From Seriola aureovittata (Eukaryota; Chordata; Actinopteri; Carangiformes; Carangidae), in assembly GCF_021018895.1 (NCBI RefSeq), contig NC_079373.1:9334501-9398500 (forward strand): a stretch of 64,000 nucleotides of DNA. Reading direction: 5' to 3'. Below, piece by piece: positions 29,828 through 39,372 of the stretch. Position 1 is the first letter of the stretch. Each line of letters opens with the position of its first letter. Both the position numbers and the translations under genes were made by a program. The notes under the pieces were generated by a model. It saw only the letters and a list, made by a program, of their open reading frames with translations, did not search any database and was not told where the DNA came from.

Positions 29828-30618
29828 CCATCAGTGAATAGCTCTTCCTGTGCTTCCTGTAGTGGTTTGCATATTAAATCTGGCCTAGCCTTGTCATCTC
29901 TCTCTACTTTCTCTTCACAACAACGTGGTGTCCCTTCTCCCATATTATCTGCCATATTGATTCCTTCATGGGTGTAAGTGATGTGTGCTGCTCCCAGCAA
30001 CTTCTCTAGCCTATTCTGCCTCAGTGATGTCATGGTGAATGATGCTGAGTTCACATATGCCACAATACTGTGTGTTGTTAATACTGTCCATGCATGTCCC
30101 ATTACTATGTGTGCCGTTTTTTGTATGAGTTTAGCCACCCCTGCTGCATGTCTGGTGCATGGAGGATGTCTAGCTTCTGTGGGATCCAGTGTTACACTAG
30201 CATATGTCAATATCTGTCTCCCTCCCCCTTTTTTCTGGAAAAGCACACCATCTGCTGTTTTATCTTTTACAGAAACATCAAGGAAAAAGGGTTCTTTGTA
30301 TTGTGGAACTGCAAGATCAGCTGCCTGTGCCAGTGTTTGTTTCAAACGAATGAAAGCGGCTTCAGCTTCCGTGGACCAGGTCAGAGTGGCCTTGAGATTG
30401 CGCATGCCCTGCTGATTAACTAGATCACGCAAAGGGGAGGTGAGCTCACAGAATCGAGGGACAAAATGTCTGCTAAACCCTGCCAGACCTAGGAATGATA
30501 ACATGTCTTTTACAGCACACGGCCTAGAGTGTTGCAAAATGGAGGAGCAATGTGAGCCTGAGATGGATGTGCCTGTGGCTGAAACCACTCTCTCTAGAAA
30601 TGTGACTGACTGTAACAT
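29695..30618 (-). pseudogene. ERV reverse transcriptase thumb/connection and start of RNase H
   Basis: The frame opens in the distal part of RT (VTFLERVVSATGTSI, then DMLSFLGLAGFSRHFVPRF, the conserved thumb entry), continues through LTWSTEAEAAFIRLKQTL and the connection (QILTYASVTLDPTE), and reaches FTDGCCF of RNase H. The catalytic YxDD palm motif is not present here or in the preceding fragment. It reads without a stop for 307 codons. Confidence 0.85.
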
Positions 30619-31262
30619 TGTTTATGTTCTAACAGAGCAATATCTCTGGTGGCGTGCATTATTTTGTATGATTTTTCACTACAAGAATAAAACAGACTAG
30701 GAATCTGGGTGGGCACCCAGTCCGTGACGGTTAACAGTCTTTTGCACATGGGACTTAAATCTTTAGCCTGATGTTCAGTATGGACCATGAGAGTGATATG
30801 TGGTACGGCTTCAGAGCCCATTTCATACCATGCCATTTGCTCAGGAGACAGTTGTACAGCAGCAGCCACACCCTCTCGCCCTATCAAAATACAGTCTGAG
30901 GTAATCTGCAAACCTTTGCCTTCAAGTTCAGCATAAAAAGCCTGCTGATAAACTTCTGTGTTGTCCCTGTCATAAAACAATGTAACATGATAGGGGTCAC
31001 AGGGAGGAGCATAGGGATGCAGAGCCTGTAACCAAGGGCACCACTGGATGAATAATGATGTTATGCCGCCTGCATGAGGGCCTTCAGCTGCAATAAACCC
31101 CCAATAGATGTCAGCCCATAGAGTGGCAGGTGGAGTGTTGTCAGCAGCTAGCATCATATGTGAGGAAGTAGACGGGGAGAGGGGATGGAACAGTTCGTAG
31201 TGAAACCATTGGGGAACGTGACCATCAGCCCATCTGGGCTGCATAGCACCGAGGCTCCACAC
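30594..31262 (-). pseudogene. ERV Pol segment with 2H phosphoesterase-like domain, fused to RT remnant
   Basis: A 222-codon frame lying between protease and RT. Residues about 45-180 (30723-31130) contain two H-x-T-L motifs: YHVTLFYD (His92 codon 30987-30989) and PHITLMVH (His155 codon 30798-30800). Each follows a short aromatic or proline context and is set in alternating hydrophobic strands, with a strand-like CILIGREGVAAAVQL between. Two HxT/S-phi motifs are the catalytic signature of 2H phosphoesterases (LigT, AKAP7, CNPase, coronavirus NS2). After about residue 188 the sequence changes to YSCSEKSY...IALLEH, which resembles RT just past the catalytic palm strand. The RT fingers and palm therefore appear deleted at this junction. 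The function is inferred from motifs only; chance similarity remains possible. Confidence 0.65.
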
Positions 31263-31534
31263 TTAACGAGTAGGTCCCTGCCCATTAGATTAACTGGACA
31301 AGCCTCAGAGTTCACAAACTGATGACAAAACTTCTGACCAGCTACACTGACTGATAGCGGTCTGGTGAGGGGCAGAGCTTCATTTTTTCCCAAGAAACAA
31401 ACAACATGCAGTGAGTCTTTGGAGAGAGCGGTGGAAGGCGTTTCAGAGGTGATAGTGGAGTATCTAGCACCAGTTTCCACTAAAAAAGGCATTTCTTCAT
31501 TATCCACAGTTGCAGTCATGCAGGGATCTGCCAA
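31154..31534 (-). pseudogene. ERV aspartic protease remnant
   Basis: Retroviral pepsin-like protease monomer. The active-site loop reads FLVETGARYSTI at residues 17-28, with Glu in place of the catalytic Asp of the usual D-T/S-G-A. The second family block LMGRDLL is present at about 82-88. It is followed after a frame change (about 31.15-31.26 kb) by the 2H-like segment. The Asp-to-Glu change is expected to reduce or remove activity. Confidence 0.8.
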
Positions 31535-31564
31535 ACCTACATGATCAGGTATTTTCGGGCCCCG

Positions 31565-32181
31565 TCAGTGTTGATGAGGATGATACACCGAGGGAAATTG
31601 TCCCCCGGGTGCAGTTCCTCCGTTTGGTGCCATAAAAGGCTCTGGCCCTTGTGGTGGGTTTTGCATGGACCCTCTCATTTGCTGTCGTGGCTGCTCTGAG
31701 CAATCTGTAGCCAAATGTCCTCTCTGGTGACAGATATGGCATCTGTCATAGTCTCTCTGATACTGTCCACGGAATCCACGACCACGTGACCACCCAGGAT
31801 AGCTACCCCTGTACCTGCTCATGCGCCCACGTCCACCCATAGCTCCCCCACTCATGCCTAACATTTGATACTGATGAGGTGTTGGCTGAGGAGCCCAATC
31901 AGGGACCGGATATAAATCTGGTGTGTCATTGGCTGCGGGCTGCTGCTGCACCATCTGCCTCTGTTTCTTATCAGTGTTATGCTGTTTGCATGCAGAATCT
32001 AGTTGTAGTTTCAACAATTGAGACTGAGAAGTTTGAGTTTCAATATTTTCAGCATCAGCATTAAGCCTAAAATTTTTAACGTGGTGAGCAAGGTGCTTCT
32101 CCCACTTTGCACAATCACATCCTGGGATGTCAGGGTTATTTTTCATAACCTCCTCGCACTCTCTGTCCAATTCCCCTTCCA
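31565..32181 (-). pseudogene. ERV Gag C-terminal part with CCHC zinc knuckle
   Basis: 205 codons. The region before the knuckle is rich in Arg/Gly (GGRGRMSRYRG, GRGFRGQ). The knuckle is CHICHQRGHLATDC (C148, C151, H156, C161), the nucleocapsid finger. The N-terminal part is charged and Gln-rich (possible coiled coil at about 40-80). Matrix and most of capsid are missing: homology stops abruptly where the EnSpm-like terminus CACTG begins at 32182. The reading frame stops at 31565-31567, just before protease, as in retroviruses that suppress or shift at this point. Confidence 0.8.
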
Positions 32182-32189
32182 CACTGCAA

Positions 32190-32560
32190 AAGTCGCTAAT
32201 TTAACTCCCTCAGAGTTAAAATTAACACTGACCCAGTGTTTATATGGGAACCACTGGTTCAGAGTTAAATTAACACTTTTAATAGTGTTGAGATTATTAA
32301 CACTATCACAGTGTTACTTAACAAACTCTGATGGTGTAAAATATTAACACCCAAATGAATACATTTAAATTAATTAGTACGACAGTGTTACTTTAAACTC
32401 TTATAGTGTAACATTTTGACACCAATATGGATGCATTTTAATTAATTGGCACTACAGCAGTGTTACTTCACAAACCAAGTGTAAAATATTAACACCAGTT
32501 TATTTTAATCAACACTATGTTATTGACCAGTAATGTTATGACCAGTAACACTGATGTAAA
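32190..32560. repeat. Subterminal repeat array of EnSpm-like element
   Basis: Repeated, partly inverted units of TTAACACT, AGTGTTA, CAGAGTTAA and ATATTAACACC are dispersed over 370 bases. Dense short subterminal repeats that serve as transposase binding sites are a known feature of CACTA elements. Confidence 0.65.
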
Positions 32561-32665
32561 ATGTATACTTAACTAGTATTTACTGTGCTGCTGATACAGC
32601 ATATATGGACCACTGGTATTAACAGTTAAAATGTACATGAAATAATCCCTCCAAAAATGACTGCA

Positions 32666-33058
32666 TCAAAAATATTTATTTTCCATTAACTTAAATAATG
32701 CAACTGTCTGGCACAACGTAAAAGTTATACCATAAGGCATTTGGATATCAAAGGGTTTGAAGTATCTCAAGTCATCAGGTCTGACGACTGAAACATTATG
32801 CACCATGTCAACAACATGAAAGGCATGGAAATGTTCTACAATTTCAGTCTCCATTTCAGATAATAAAAAATAAATGTCACCTTTAAGACAGATGCAAAGA
32901 ATCTTATTTATCACTGGCATCTCATTGACAAAATCTGTGAACAACAAGACCAGAATGAAACTCCCAAGTTGTAACACTTTTTCACTTGAAATATCAATCT
33001 GAAAATAATCTGCAATCACATCACCATGTTCAACATCAGTCAGTATTTTAGATGACAC
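32666..33058 (-). pseudogene. EnSpm-like transposase, C-terminal segment
   Basis: 130 codons in one frame, separated from the main transposase block by about 110 bases and a frame change near 33.15 kb. Features include GDIYFLLSEMETEIVEHFHAF, similar in layout to the C-terminal region of transposon-encoded fish proteins. It contains no obvious catalytic motif of its own. Confidence 0.5.
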
Positions 33059-33171
33059 AGGGCCAGATTCAATACCTTTAGCAGAAAGTGATTCCCAGTG
33101 ATAAGCAACAGCTATTTGTTGTTTCTTGGCAAGTGTCTTAGTTATGTTCCCTGATATATTTTAAGCTGGAT

Positions 33172-34110
33172 TTAAAGAATTTGTTTTGCTTCATACCTCA
33201 TACTCCAAACGTGTACTAATGGACCAATTTGGCACATACATTCAGGATAATGGATCATGAAGTGATGTTTTGGGATTAAATTATTCTGAGGATACAAAAC
33301 TGTAAATAATCTGTGGTGCTCTTCAATTAGATGTTTCAAAAACACAGTCATTCCCTCTGTAATACAAGGTGAAAACACTATGTTCACAATATGCAACAAC
33401 AGTAACAACAAATGCCAGTGTCGGTCACCTTCTGGTACAATATCTCCAAAGATGAGTGGGAGGTTCTGAATAAGGCACAATGTTTGACTGGCATTAAGCC
33501 CAATACCATTGCCAGTAGAGAAGATGTTTACGCCTGTTGGTCGATTTTTTTTATCCATGAATCCATAGTTGAATGCATATACACGCTGGAGTATGTTTTC
33601 AAAAGAAATGAAGTTCTGCTTCAAATATTCAAACAATAACTTAATCTCATATTGTCCTACACCTTCTAAGATATCATGCATAATATCAAACACAAAGTTA
33701 TCTGATACCTTGAAGTATGACAAGGAATTGAGAACACTGTTGCGTTTAATTCCAAAACAAGATTTTTCTCTTGGATTCTCAACAAGATGACTAAAATGCT
33801 CCTCATTGGTTGATCTGGTCTGTAACATCACACGTGGATCACTTTCACTAAAGGCTGTTTGAGCGGAGGCTTTATCAATAAGACACATTCTGCAGTAATG
33901 GTTGGCACTGAATGACTCCACATAACCAAGAACTGAGTTCAGACCTAAATTGTCACCTGTTACTTGTGCTATGGTGCCATAGATCGGTTGATCAGCAAAT
34001 GACACTTTCATTCCACTATTTTCTAGTATCTTTACATCTTCTATAAATGGAGTAAGAATTTTGTCAACTCCATACTTTTTTGCATCTTGGGAATGAAACA
34101 AAGAAATAAG
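33172..34110 (-). pseudogene. EnSpm-like transposase core
   Basis: An open frame of about 310 codons with recognisable fish transposase blocks: a CRMC zinc-ligand-like pair, VFDIMHDILEGVGQYEIKLL, HWHLLLLLLHIVNIVF, and near the end HHFMIHYPECMCQIGPLVHVWSMRYEAKQ. Acidic residues in DIMHDILEG and in the E-rich C-terminal block are candidates for the DDE triad, but I cannot assign them with certainty. The open frame suggests recent activity; the frameshift to the C-terminal segment suggests this copy is dead. Confidence 0.65.
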
Positions 34111-34429
34111 ATGGATATTCATCAGGGATGAGTGTTGATGGTTGATTAGTTATATCTGGAATCATGCCAAATGCATCTTCTATTGAGCTCTGTTCATCTA
34201 AATCTGACTGATGTGGTGTTTGTAAATCATTACTTGTGTTAAAAGAACTATGAGAGCCATTTAAGTGCTTTCTAAAACCTGCATAACTGTTAAGCTGCAA
34301 TGAACATCCTTCTTGGGCACAAATAACAACAAATTTCTTGTCTGGATATAACCCATGAAAAAACTTGAGGTGCTGAATTAATGCACTGGGTGCATTGTGC
34401 ATGGACCTACAAATATGAAACCTATACAT
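34090..34429 (-). pseudogene. EnSpm-like protein, zinc-finger N-terminal segment
   Basis: About 113 codons with a C2H2-like arrangement (YRFHICRSMHNAPSALIQHL, then CAQEGCSLQLNSYAGFRKHL with a following H), followed by an acidic serine-rich linker. The reading frame overlaps that of the transposase core near 34.06-34.12 kb. An intron or a frame slip joins them; a minus-strand acceptor-like TTCCCAAG is at about 34.09 kb. Confidence 0.5.
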
Positions 34430-34495
34430 ATTTTTAGGAGCTTGTCTCTTGACAACACAATTCTTATAGTCTAAGAAATTAGACTTTCAACCAAC

Positions 34496-34625
34496 TTTCT
34501 TGTCGATCACAACGTAGTAAGTGTTGATGGACTGCTTGCTGGTTCCAGCGGCAAGAAGGTATGGCTGGCAAGTTGCCTCCTGGCTCTCCAAGTGTTGTTC
34601 AAGGCTCCAGCATGACTGCGGAGAA
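34496..34625 (-). pseudogene. Terminal exon of EnSpm-associated accessory gene
   Basis: The minus strand reads HLESQEATCQPYLLAAGTSK, then SINTYYVVIDKKVG and a stop. It resembles the C-terminal exon of multi-exon genes carried by fish transposons. It is not on a long open frame; the call is from the local peptide pattern only. Confidence 0.4.
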
Positions 34626-35077
34626 ACTACATGTCAGGTTGAATTGTAGTATTGTCTTATTCTGTGCCATGTTTCCACGCTTCTAATCACAATCAGATCT
34701 GCACTAACCAGGGTTTCCACACATTTTCACAGACAAAATTTCAAAACTTTTCAAGCTTTTCACCCATAATACAATATCCATAACCTGGAGAAGGTTTTTG
34801 ATGTCCTGGAAAAGATTTTAGGAGAAACAGAGCTCTTGTGCCCATGATTAATGTAAGGCAGGGCTGTAAACTAACGGTCGCCACTCGCCAAATGCGACTA
34901 AAATATTCCCCTGGCGACTTAATTTTGGAGGGCTACATGCCATGGGGCAGGTAAGTGTTTGTCACAATATAGCAAAACATTGCTGCGATAAAATGCCTAG
35001 ACATTTTTGGAGGTGCACGTTGACGGACGCAGAGGCTCTGTGTCGGGGGTTCACGTCGATTGATTGCATTTTAAAGT

Positions 35078-35546
35078 GATAGTTCAACATTTTGGCAAAT
35101 TCGCCCATTGCCGTACTTGATGTAATTATACAAGTAGGTTTCATTACCTTTGATTAGCTTGCCAATACTTGCAAAGCAGAGATGGAGTGCTAACTGTAGC
35201 ACACAGAGTAGAAGCAGACTGTACAGCCCCTCGTTCCCTCAAAACAAAAACACCACACCCCAACAATTCCAAAACACTCTTATGGACACGTCATGGCTTT
35301 CATATTCACCACTATGTAAAAATAACGTGACGTTACGAGAGAGAACATTTTGAGGTAAATACTGAGAAGCACTGTATCACTCTGCCCAGTAGTTCATACA
35401 GGAAGTAGTTCCAGGTATTTGTTACGTTATGTTTTCATAGCGTGGTGAATGACAGTCATAACCTGTCCATACGAATGTTTGAGTTGTTGCAATGCATTAT
35501 TTGATTATTTTTGCAATGAGCAAAGTTGCCAAAATGTTGAACTATC
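35078..35546. mobile_element. Foldback MITE nested in EnSpm-like element
   Basis: The left end reads GATAGTTCAACATTTTGGCAA...GCCCATTGC. The right end (about 35513-35546) is its near-exact complement, GCAATGAGCAAAGTTGCC then AAAATGTTGAACTATC. Arms are at least 34 bp with few mismatches. No coding capacity. Confidence 0.8.
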
Positions 35547-35939
35547 CATTTTTAACTATTCAGTGAAATACACTTTGTGATGTGCCTGAGTCACATATGA
35601 GCAGAATGTTCATTTTATTTCATAAGGTTAACATGATTATTCTGTACTTCTTTGATTATCTGTAATAGAGATATATGCCTGGGTCAGACCAAAATATATC
35701 ATTTCAAAACTTGAAAAACTTTGAAATCTGGCACAACTGAATTTTTAAATTGAATAGCCCTGGTGTAAACAGTATATTAAAGACTAAAAAAGAAATTCAT
35801 GACTTATACATCAACATAGCCAAAGTTATCCAAAAAAAGTATATGTTTCTGTATAAATACATTTAAAATTTTATAAAGGAATTTATTGATATTATTCAAA
35901 GTACAACTCAAAGTTAGGTATGTAATCAAAATAAGACTT

Positions 35940-36050
35940 ACATATCCCTTCCTGGAGAGGGGATCTTTCAATGCAGGGAACAAGGTAACAATTCCCAGTG
36001 TGTATTTCTCTTTAGTGGTTCGCTGAGGGATTCTCTTGAAAAGAAAAATA
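35940..36050 (-). pseudogene. Exon of EnSpm-associated accessory gene
   Basis: The minus-strand peptide FLFKRIPQRTTKEKYTLGIV followed by TLFPALKDPLSRKGY resembles an exon of transposon-borne fish genes. Splice sites were not fixed; a donor-like GTAAGT follows after KGY at about 35.94 kb. Confidence 0.4.
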
Positions 36051-36400
36051 AAGTTGATTCTTGTTTGTTTACCCAGCTTTACCAATTACGCATCGGTGCT
36101 TTATAAGGGTGGAATAATACTATTACTTAAATAATGTTTCTTATTACTATAATTGCTGCCTTTTCTCCAATGTCACTCAAGCAAAAAGAAAAAGAAAAAA
36201 AAAATGTCGGTGCCGATATGTAATTGACCAGCAGATGAACGTGCGACGTGCGTAAGGGTCCAGATTCTAAAGAAAAATCCATTTTAGGAGGAGCACAGCA
36301 TCAAGTTTTTGACCTTTTAGTTTGCACAATGGCAATTTAAAAATAAATGCATGAAATTAATCAAAATAAATCTAAATCTGTTAATCTAAATCAGATTCTA

Positions 36401-36449
36401 CAATTTCATTTAGCAGACACTTTTATCCAAAGTGACGTACAATGAGCGC
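36401..36449. repeat. Short fish repeat (TTTAGCAGACACTTTTATCC)
   Basis: CATTTAGCAGACACTTTTATCC followed by AAAGTGACGTACAATGAG matches a motif found in many copies in fish genomes at retroposon 3' ends. Only a fragment is present. Confidence 0.55.
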
Positions 36450-37104
36450 TAATACATCACAAGCAAGGAACTAGTTAGATAATGAACTTACATCTCTGGC
36501 TGAAGAACTTTGGGATGCCTCTTCATCACTTCTCTTTCGCTTGACTGGTCTGGCTTCACAGTCACTGCTACCGCTGGACACAGACAGGAAACTTCCACCA
36601 ATTATGGATGGTGTGGATAGAGGTGACACAGATGCACCTGAATCTAAAACAAAAAGGTGTATAAATACTTAACATTGCCACATTATTGTAGATAAGATTT
36701 TGCAATCAACCATGCTAGAAGAATCTACAAACAGCAGCCAAAAAACTATGCCCAACTTTGTGCTCAACAGCCCTGTCTATCCATGGAATATAAAGGTTTA
36801 TTTTTTGTTAATTTAACATTGTTGTCACCGTCCTGGATGATGAAGCAAATCCCATTCTGTGGGGCGAAGTCTGCAAACACAAAAATATACTTTTTGTAAC
36901 TGAAGCTGTTGGATATGAAGATGTCTTTCTGCCTGACAGGTGTGGAACTTAACATACTGCTCTTCACACTTCTTATGATGACTGCGGTATCTTTGATTGC
37001 TGTCAAACAAACGCACTGAAAAATACAATATTCTGGTTATCTAACAAATTATCAGCCAATTAAATTTGGATAATAATAATAATAAATTTGGATTAATTGT
37101 ACTT

Positions 37105-37205
37105 TTAAGAGTAGTTTTAATGCAAAATACTTTACTTTTACTTGAGTAATATTGTTCTAAAGTAACAATACTCTTGAGTACAATTTTTGGCTACTCTACC
37201 CACCT
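37105..37205 (-). repeat. hAT-like element end
   Basis: Minus strand: AGAGGTGGGTAGAGTAGCC, AAAAATTGTACTCAAGAGTA. This is the terminal sequence of a very common fish hAT-like non-autonomous element. It is truncated. Confidence 0.65.
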
Positions 37206-37639
37206 CTGATCTTGAGGGATATTAATCTAACTTATGCTATTACATGAACATTGTAGAAACTTTTAACCTTAAATTTTCACTCCAACTTCACTTACCTGAA
37301 GGCTGAGAAAATAGACAACGTTAATTGCATAAGTAAAAGAGTGATATGTGCATCAGTGTTATTTTAAGATTTGAATTAAGACCCAAACAGCTTCAACAGA
37401 GTTATACTAGTTTACGTTACCGTTTATTTACCGTGTGTGGAAAGACTATCCAAGCAATAAGGTTAGCATAAACATAAGTGACACGTGCATGCCTTGGCAT
37501 GTCTGCTTATGTACGGCGGCGGTAAGTCGTTAGTAAGACAACAATAATATCGCCATTTTCCTGTATTTGAAATATTGAGCCAACACAAACAAATTTTTGT
37601 GCAAAATATCAATCAAACAATGAGATATATCAACGTGAT

Positions 37640-37735
37640 ACTCACCTGTCGCTTGCGTGGTGTCTTCTCATTGCGACTATGCGGGGGAAAGAAAATGGCT
37701 GCCGTTTCCATTTCTACCGGAAGTGTGCCTCGCCA
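37640..37735 (-). promoter_or_regulatory. Promoter and first exon of the EnSpm-like element
   Basis: On the minus strand an ETS site (ACTTCCGG, complement CCGGAAGT at 37719-37726) lies just before ATG GAA ACG GCA GCC, with a YY1-like AAATGGCTGCC on the opposite strand overlapping that ATG. A short open exon (METAAIFFPPHSRNEKTPRK...) runs to a strong donor CAG|GTGAGTATC at about 37646. Downstream exon fragments of the same gene lie at 36.8-37.03 and 36.48-36.65 kb. Confidence 0.45.
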
Positions 37736-38091
37736 AATACCCGGATGTGAAAACCACACCCGCAGGTGTTGAATACCGTTAACTCTGTACTGTTACGTCC
37801 ACATTAATGTGTTTTCTCACTAGCACGGAGTTCATTGTATCAGAATCAACACCACAACCTCAACACATTTTGACTCCAGTGATTTTGCTGTGGCATGTTT
37901 GTGTGTGCGATGAGATCTGCCTTCAGTCGATGGTTATCTGCACTTACCTTTTCAATTGTGCATCACTCACCCTCTTCAGCAGATCCAGGTGAATTTCGAT
38001 TATTCTGTATTTCTCCCCTCAACAGCCCGTCAGTTTGTATGGCATAACACCCGAGCACCTGACCCAATGAGCTGTACTCACTTTAGCAGTG

Positions 38092-38757
38092 AGGCGTGTG
38101 GATTACGTCAGCACCGTTAGGTTTCCTTCACACGTTTTACAATTCAGACACTCGATGCAGCACAGCTGAGACACTGTCGTAACTACCACCCTAAATTATT
38201 TCCCCACAAAAATCACACCAATGGGGACTCTAACCCCATATCTTCAGTCTCCTGGATCACTACTGGATACCTTCAATATGAAATTTCTTACAGTAGCTCA
38301 GGAATACGAGCTCACCCTCCTCACGTCGCGGGGAGTAATAACAAAAAATAAACAAAACTGCGAACTTTTAAACACTTCTGCGATAAACTGTCCTGGATTG
38401 CCAAATTCTACTCACCTAGGGAGACTCCCTCCTCATCAGACTATAAAGCCCTGGTGGGTTGCTTTATCAGTCTCCCAGGAGGCCCCTCAGGCAGGGTCTA
38501 GCAGCCTCGGGACCCTTCCTCCACCGCGGTATCAACGACCTCTTCTCCCCGGCTCACCGCTGTTTTACAGACACTGTAGACACATAGCACAGCGTTACAT
38601 TTTAGAAATGTTCAATGTGCAGCTCTTCGTTCAAACAGGCGTCTGCTTACCCTTTAATGCGAGGCCTCTATCGCTGCTTCTGTGTCAGAGTAAAACAAAC
38701 TTAGACTTACAAATTGGTCCCAAAAACGATTAAAATCCTGCCTTCATCACGTCACCA
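38092..38757 (-). other. ERV 5' leader
   Basis: From the PBS to the right end of the nested transposon. It includes donor-like sites on the element strand (TTTGTAAGTC near 38708 and CTAGGTGAGTAG near 38413) that could make env mRNA. No gag start frame is intact. The 170-codon open frame on the plus strand at 38221-38733 is antisense to the element and shows no motif. Confidence 0.6.
38740..38757 (-). other. ERV primer-binding site (tRNA-Trp-like, shortened)
   Basis: Three bases inside the 5' LTR end, the element strand reads TGGTGACGTGATGAAGGC. A tRNA-Trp primer site begins TGGTGACCCCGACGTGAT. The sequence here matches if the six bases CCCGAC are removed. A different tRNA is possible. Confidence 0.45.
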
Positions 38758-38760
38758 AAT

Positions 38761-39368
38761 TGTTGAGTTCATCACCTGAACTCGCGTGTTGGTTTGATGA
38801 AGGAAACAGGACACTCATTCAAAGTTCAAATCCCAGCATTTATTAAAGCTAACAACAATATAGCATTAGAAAAAGGATCGTTACAGAGCTCTGGGCCAAA
38901 CTATCTCTCCCTGACAACAACATGCAGTTGTGCCAGTTCACGAAGTCTGACCCTCTACCTCTTTCCTCACCCAGTCTTTCATATTCTTACACTGAAAAAA
39001 ATAATACAATGTGGGTTGAGTCTCTTCTTATCGGTCCATGCCGCTGTCTTCGTTGTTTTGCTCCCCCACGTGTTATCTCACCCCCCTACACGGGGCAGCT
39101 CTCGTGCAGGTGGATCTGTGAGAGATTCACACAAACAGAGACAATACCCTACTCTATTCCTTGTCTTACTTCTGTTGTCTAGCATATAAGGAGTTATTTT
39201 TTTAGGGTCTCCTTCAAACAATATCATAAGCTCAGTCTGTTCTTCTGTAACGTTGCACAGCAAGTTTGATAAAAAGTCACTTAGTTATAAGCATATTATG
39301 ATTACATCAACAATGCACACACTGTTTTATTAAAAGCAATACAACAGATTAATATAAAATCCTCTACA
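38761..39368 (-). repeat. 5' LTR (full length)
   Basis: 608 bases, TGTTGAGTTC...CCTCTACA on the plus strand. It contains the 331-base block (about 38880-39210) that the other LTR lacks; on the element strand this lies upstream of AATAAA and is probably U3/promoter. The LTR is followed by the duplicated ACAG at 39369-39372. Confidence 0.9.
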
Positions 39369-39372
39369 ACAG
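39369..39372. repeat. ERV target-site duplication, right copy (ACAG)
   Basis: Same four bases as 27694-27697, directly after the LTR end CCTCTACA. Confidence 0.75.

Larger units (their letters stand above)
32182..38091 (-). mobile_element. EnSpm/CACTA-like DNA transposon nested in the ERV
   Basis: The left terminus is CACTGCAAAAGT (32182-32193). The complement of the right candidate terminus (38080-38091) is CACTGCTAAAGT, one mismatch in 12, and CACTR ends define the CACTA superfamily. Subterminal DNA at the left carries many short TTAACACT/AGTGTTA copies up to about 32560. Minus-strand frames encode a transposase-like protein (32666-34429) and exons of an accessory gene (34496-37730). The expected 2-3 bp target duplication is not evident, so the right boundary is provisional. 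It interrupts the ERV between leader and gag. Confidence 0.65.
27698..39368 (-). mobile_element. Defective class I-like endogenous retrovirus provirus
   Basis: A provirus read on the minus strand: 5' LTR 38761-39368, PBS region 38740-38757, leader, gag nucleocapsid, protease, 2H-like domain, RT remnant, RNase H, integrase C-terminus, Env leader and TM, polypurine tract, 3' LTR 27698-27974. LTR ends are TG...CA and the flanks carry the 4-bp duplication ACAG. An EnSpm-like transposon occupies about 32182-38091. The gag N-terminus, RT fingers/palm, integrase zinc/core domains and most of SU are missing, and frames are broken, so it cannot encode functional virus proteins. Outside the deleted block the two LTRs differ at roughly ten positions in 277, which suggests a moderately old insertion. 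The gamma/epsilon-type assignment rests on the CX6CC TM motif, the single CCHC finger and the 4-bp duplication. Confidence 0.9.

Noticed and set aside
32190..32560. CRISPR-like array of short repeats
   Set aside because: Repeats are irregularly spaced, partly inverted and AT-rich: transposon subterminal repeats in a vertebrate genome.
38221..38733. 170-codon plus-strand open frame
   Set aside because: It lies antisense in the ERV leader, has no domain or homology pattern I recognise, and has biased low-complexity composition.
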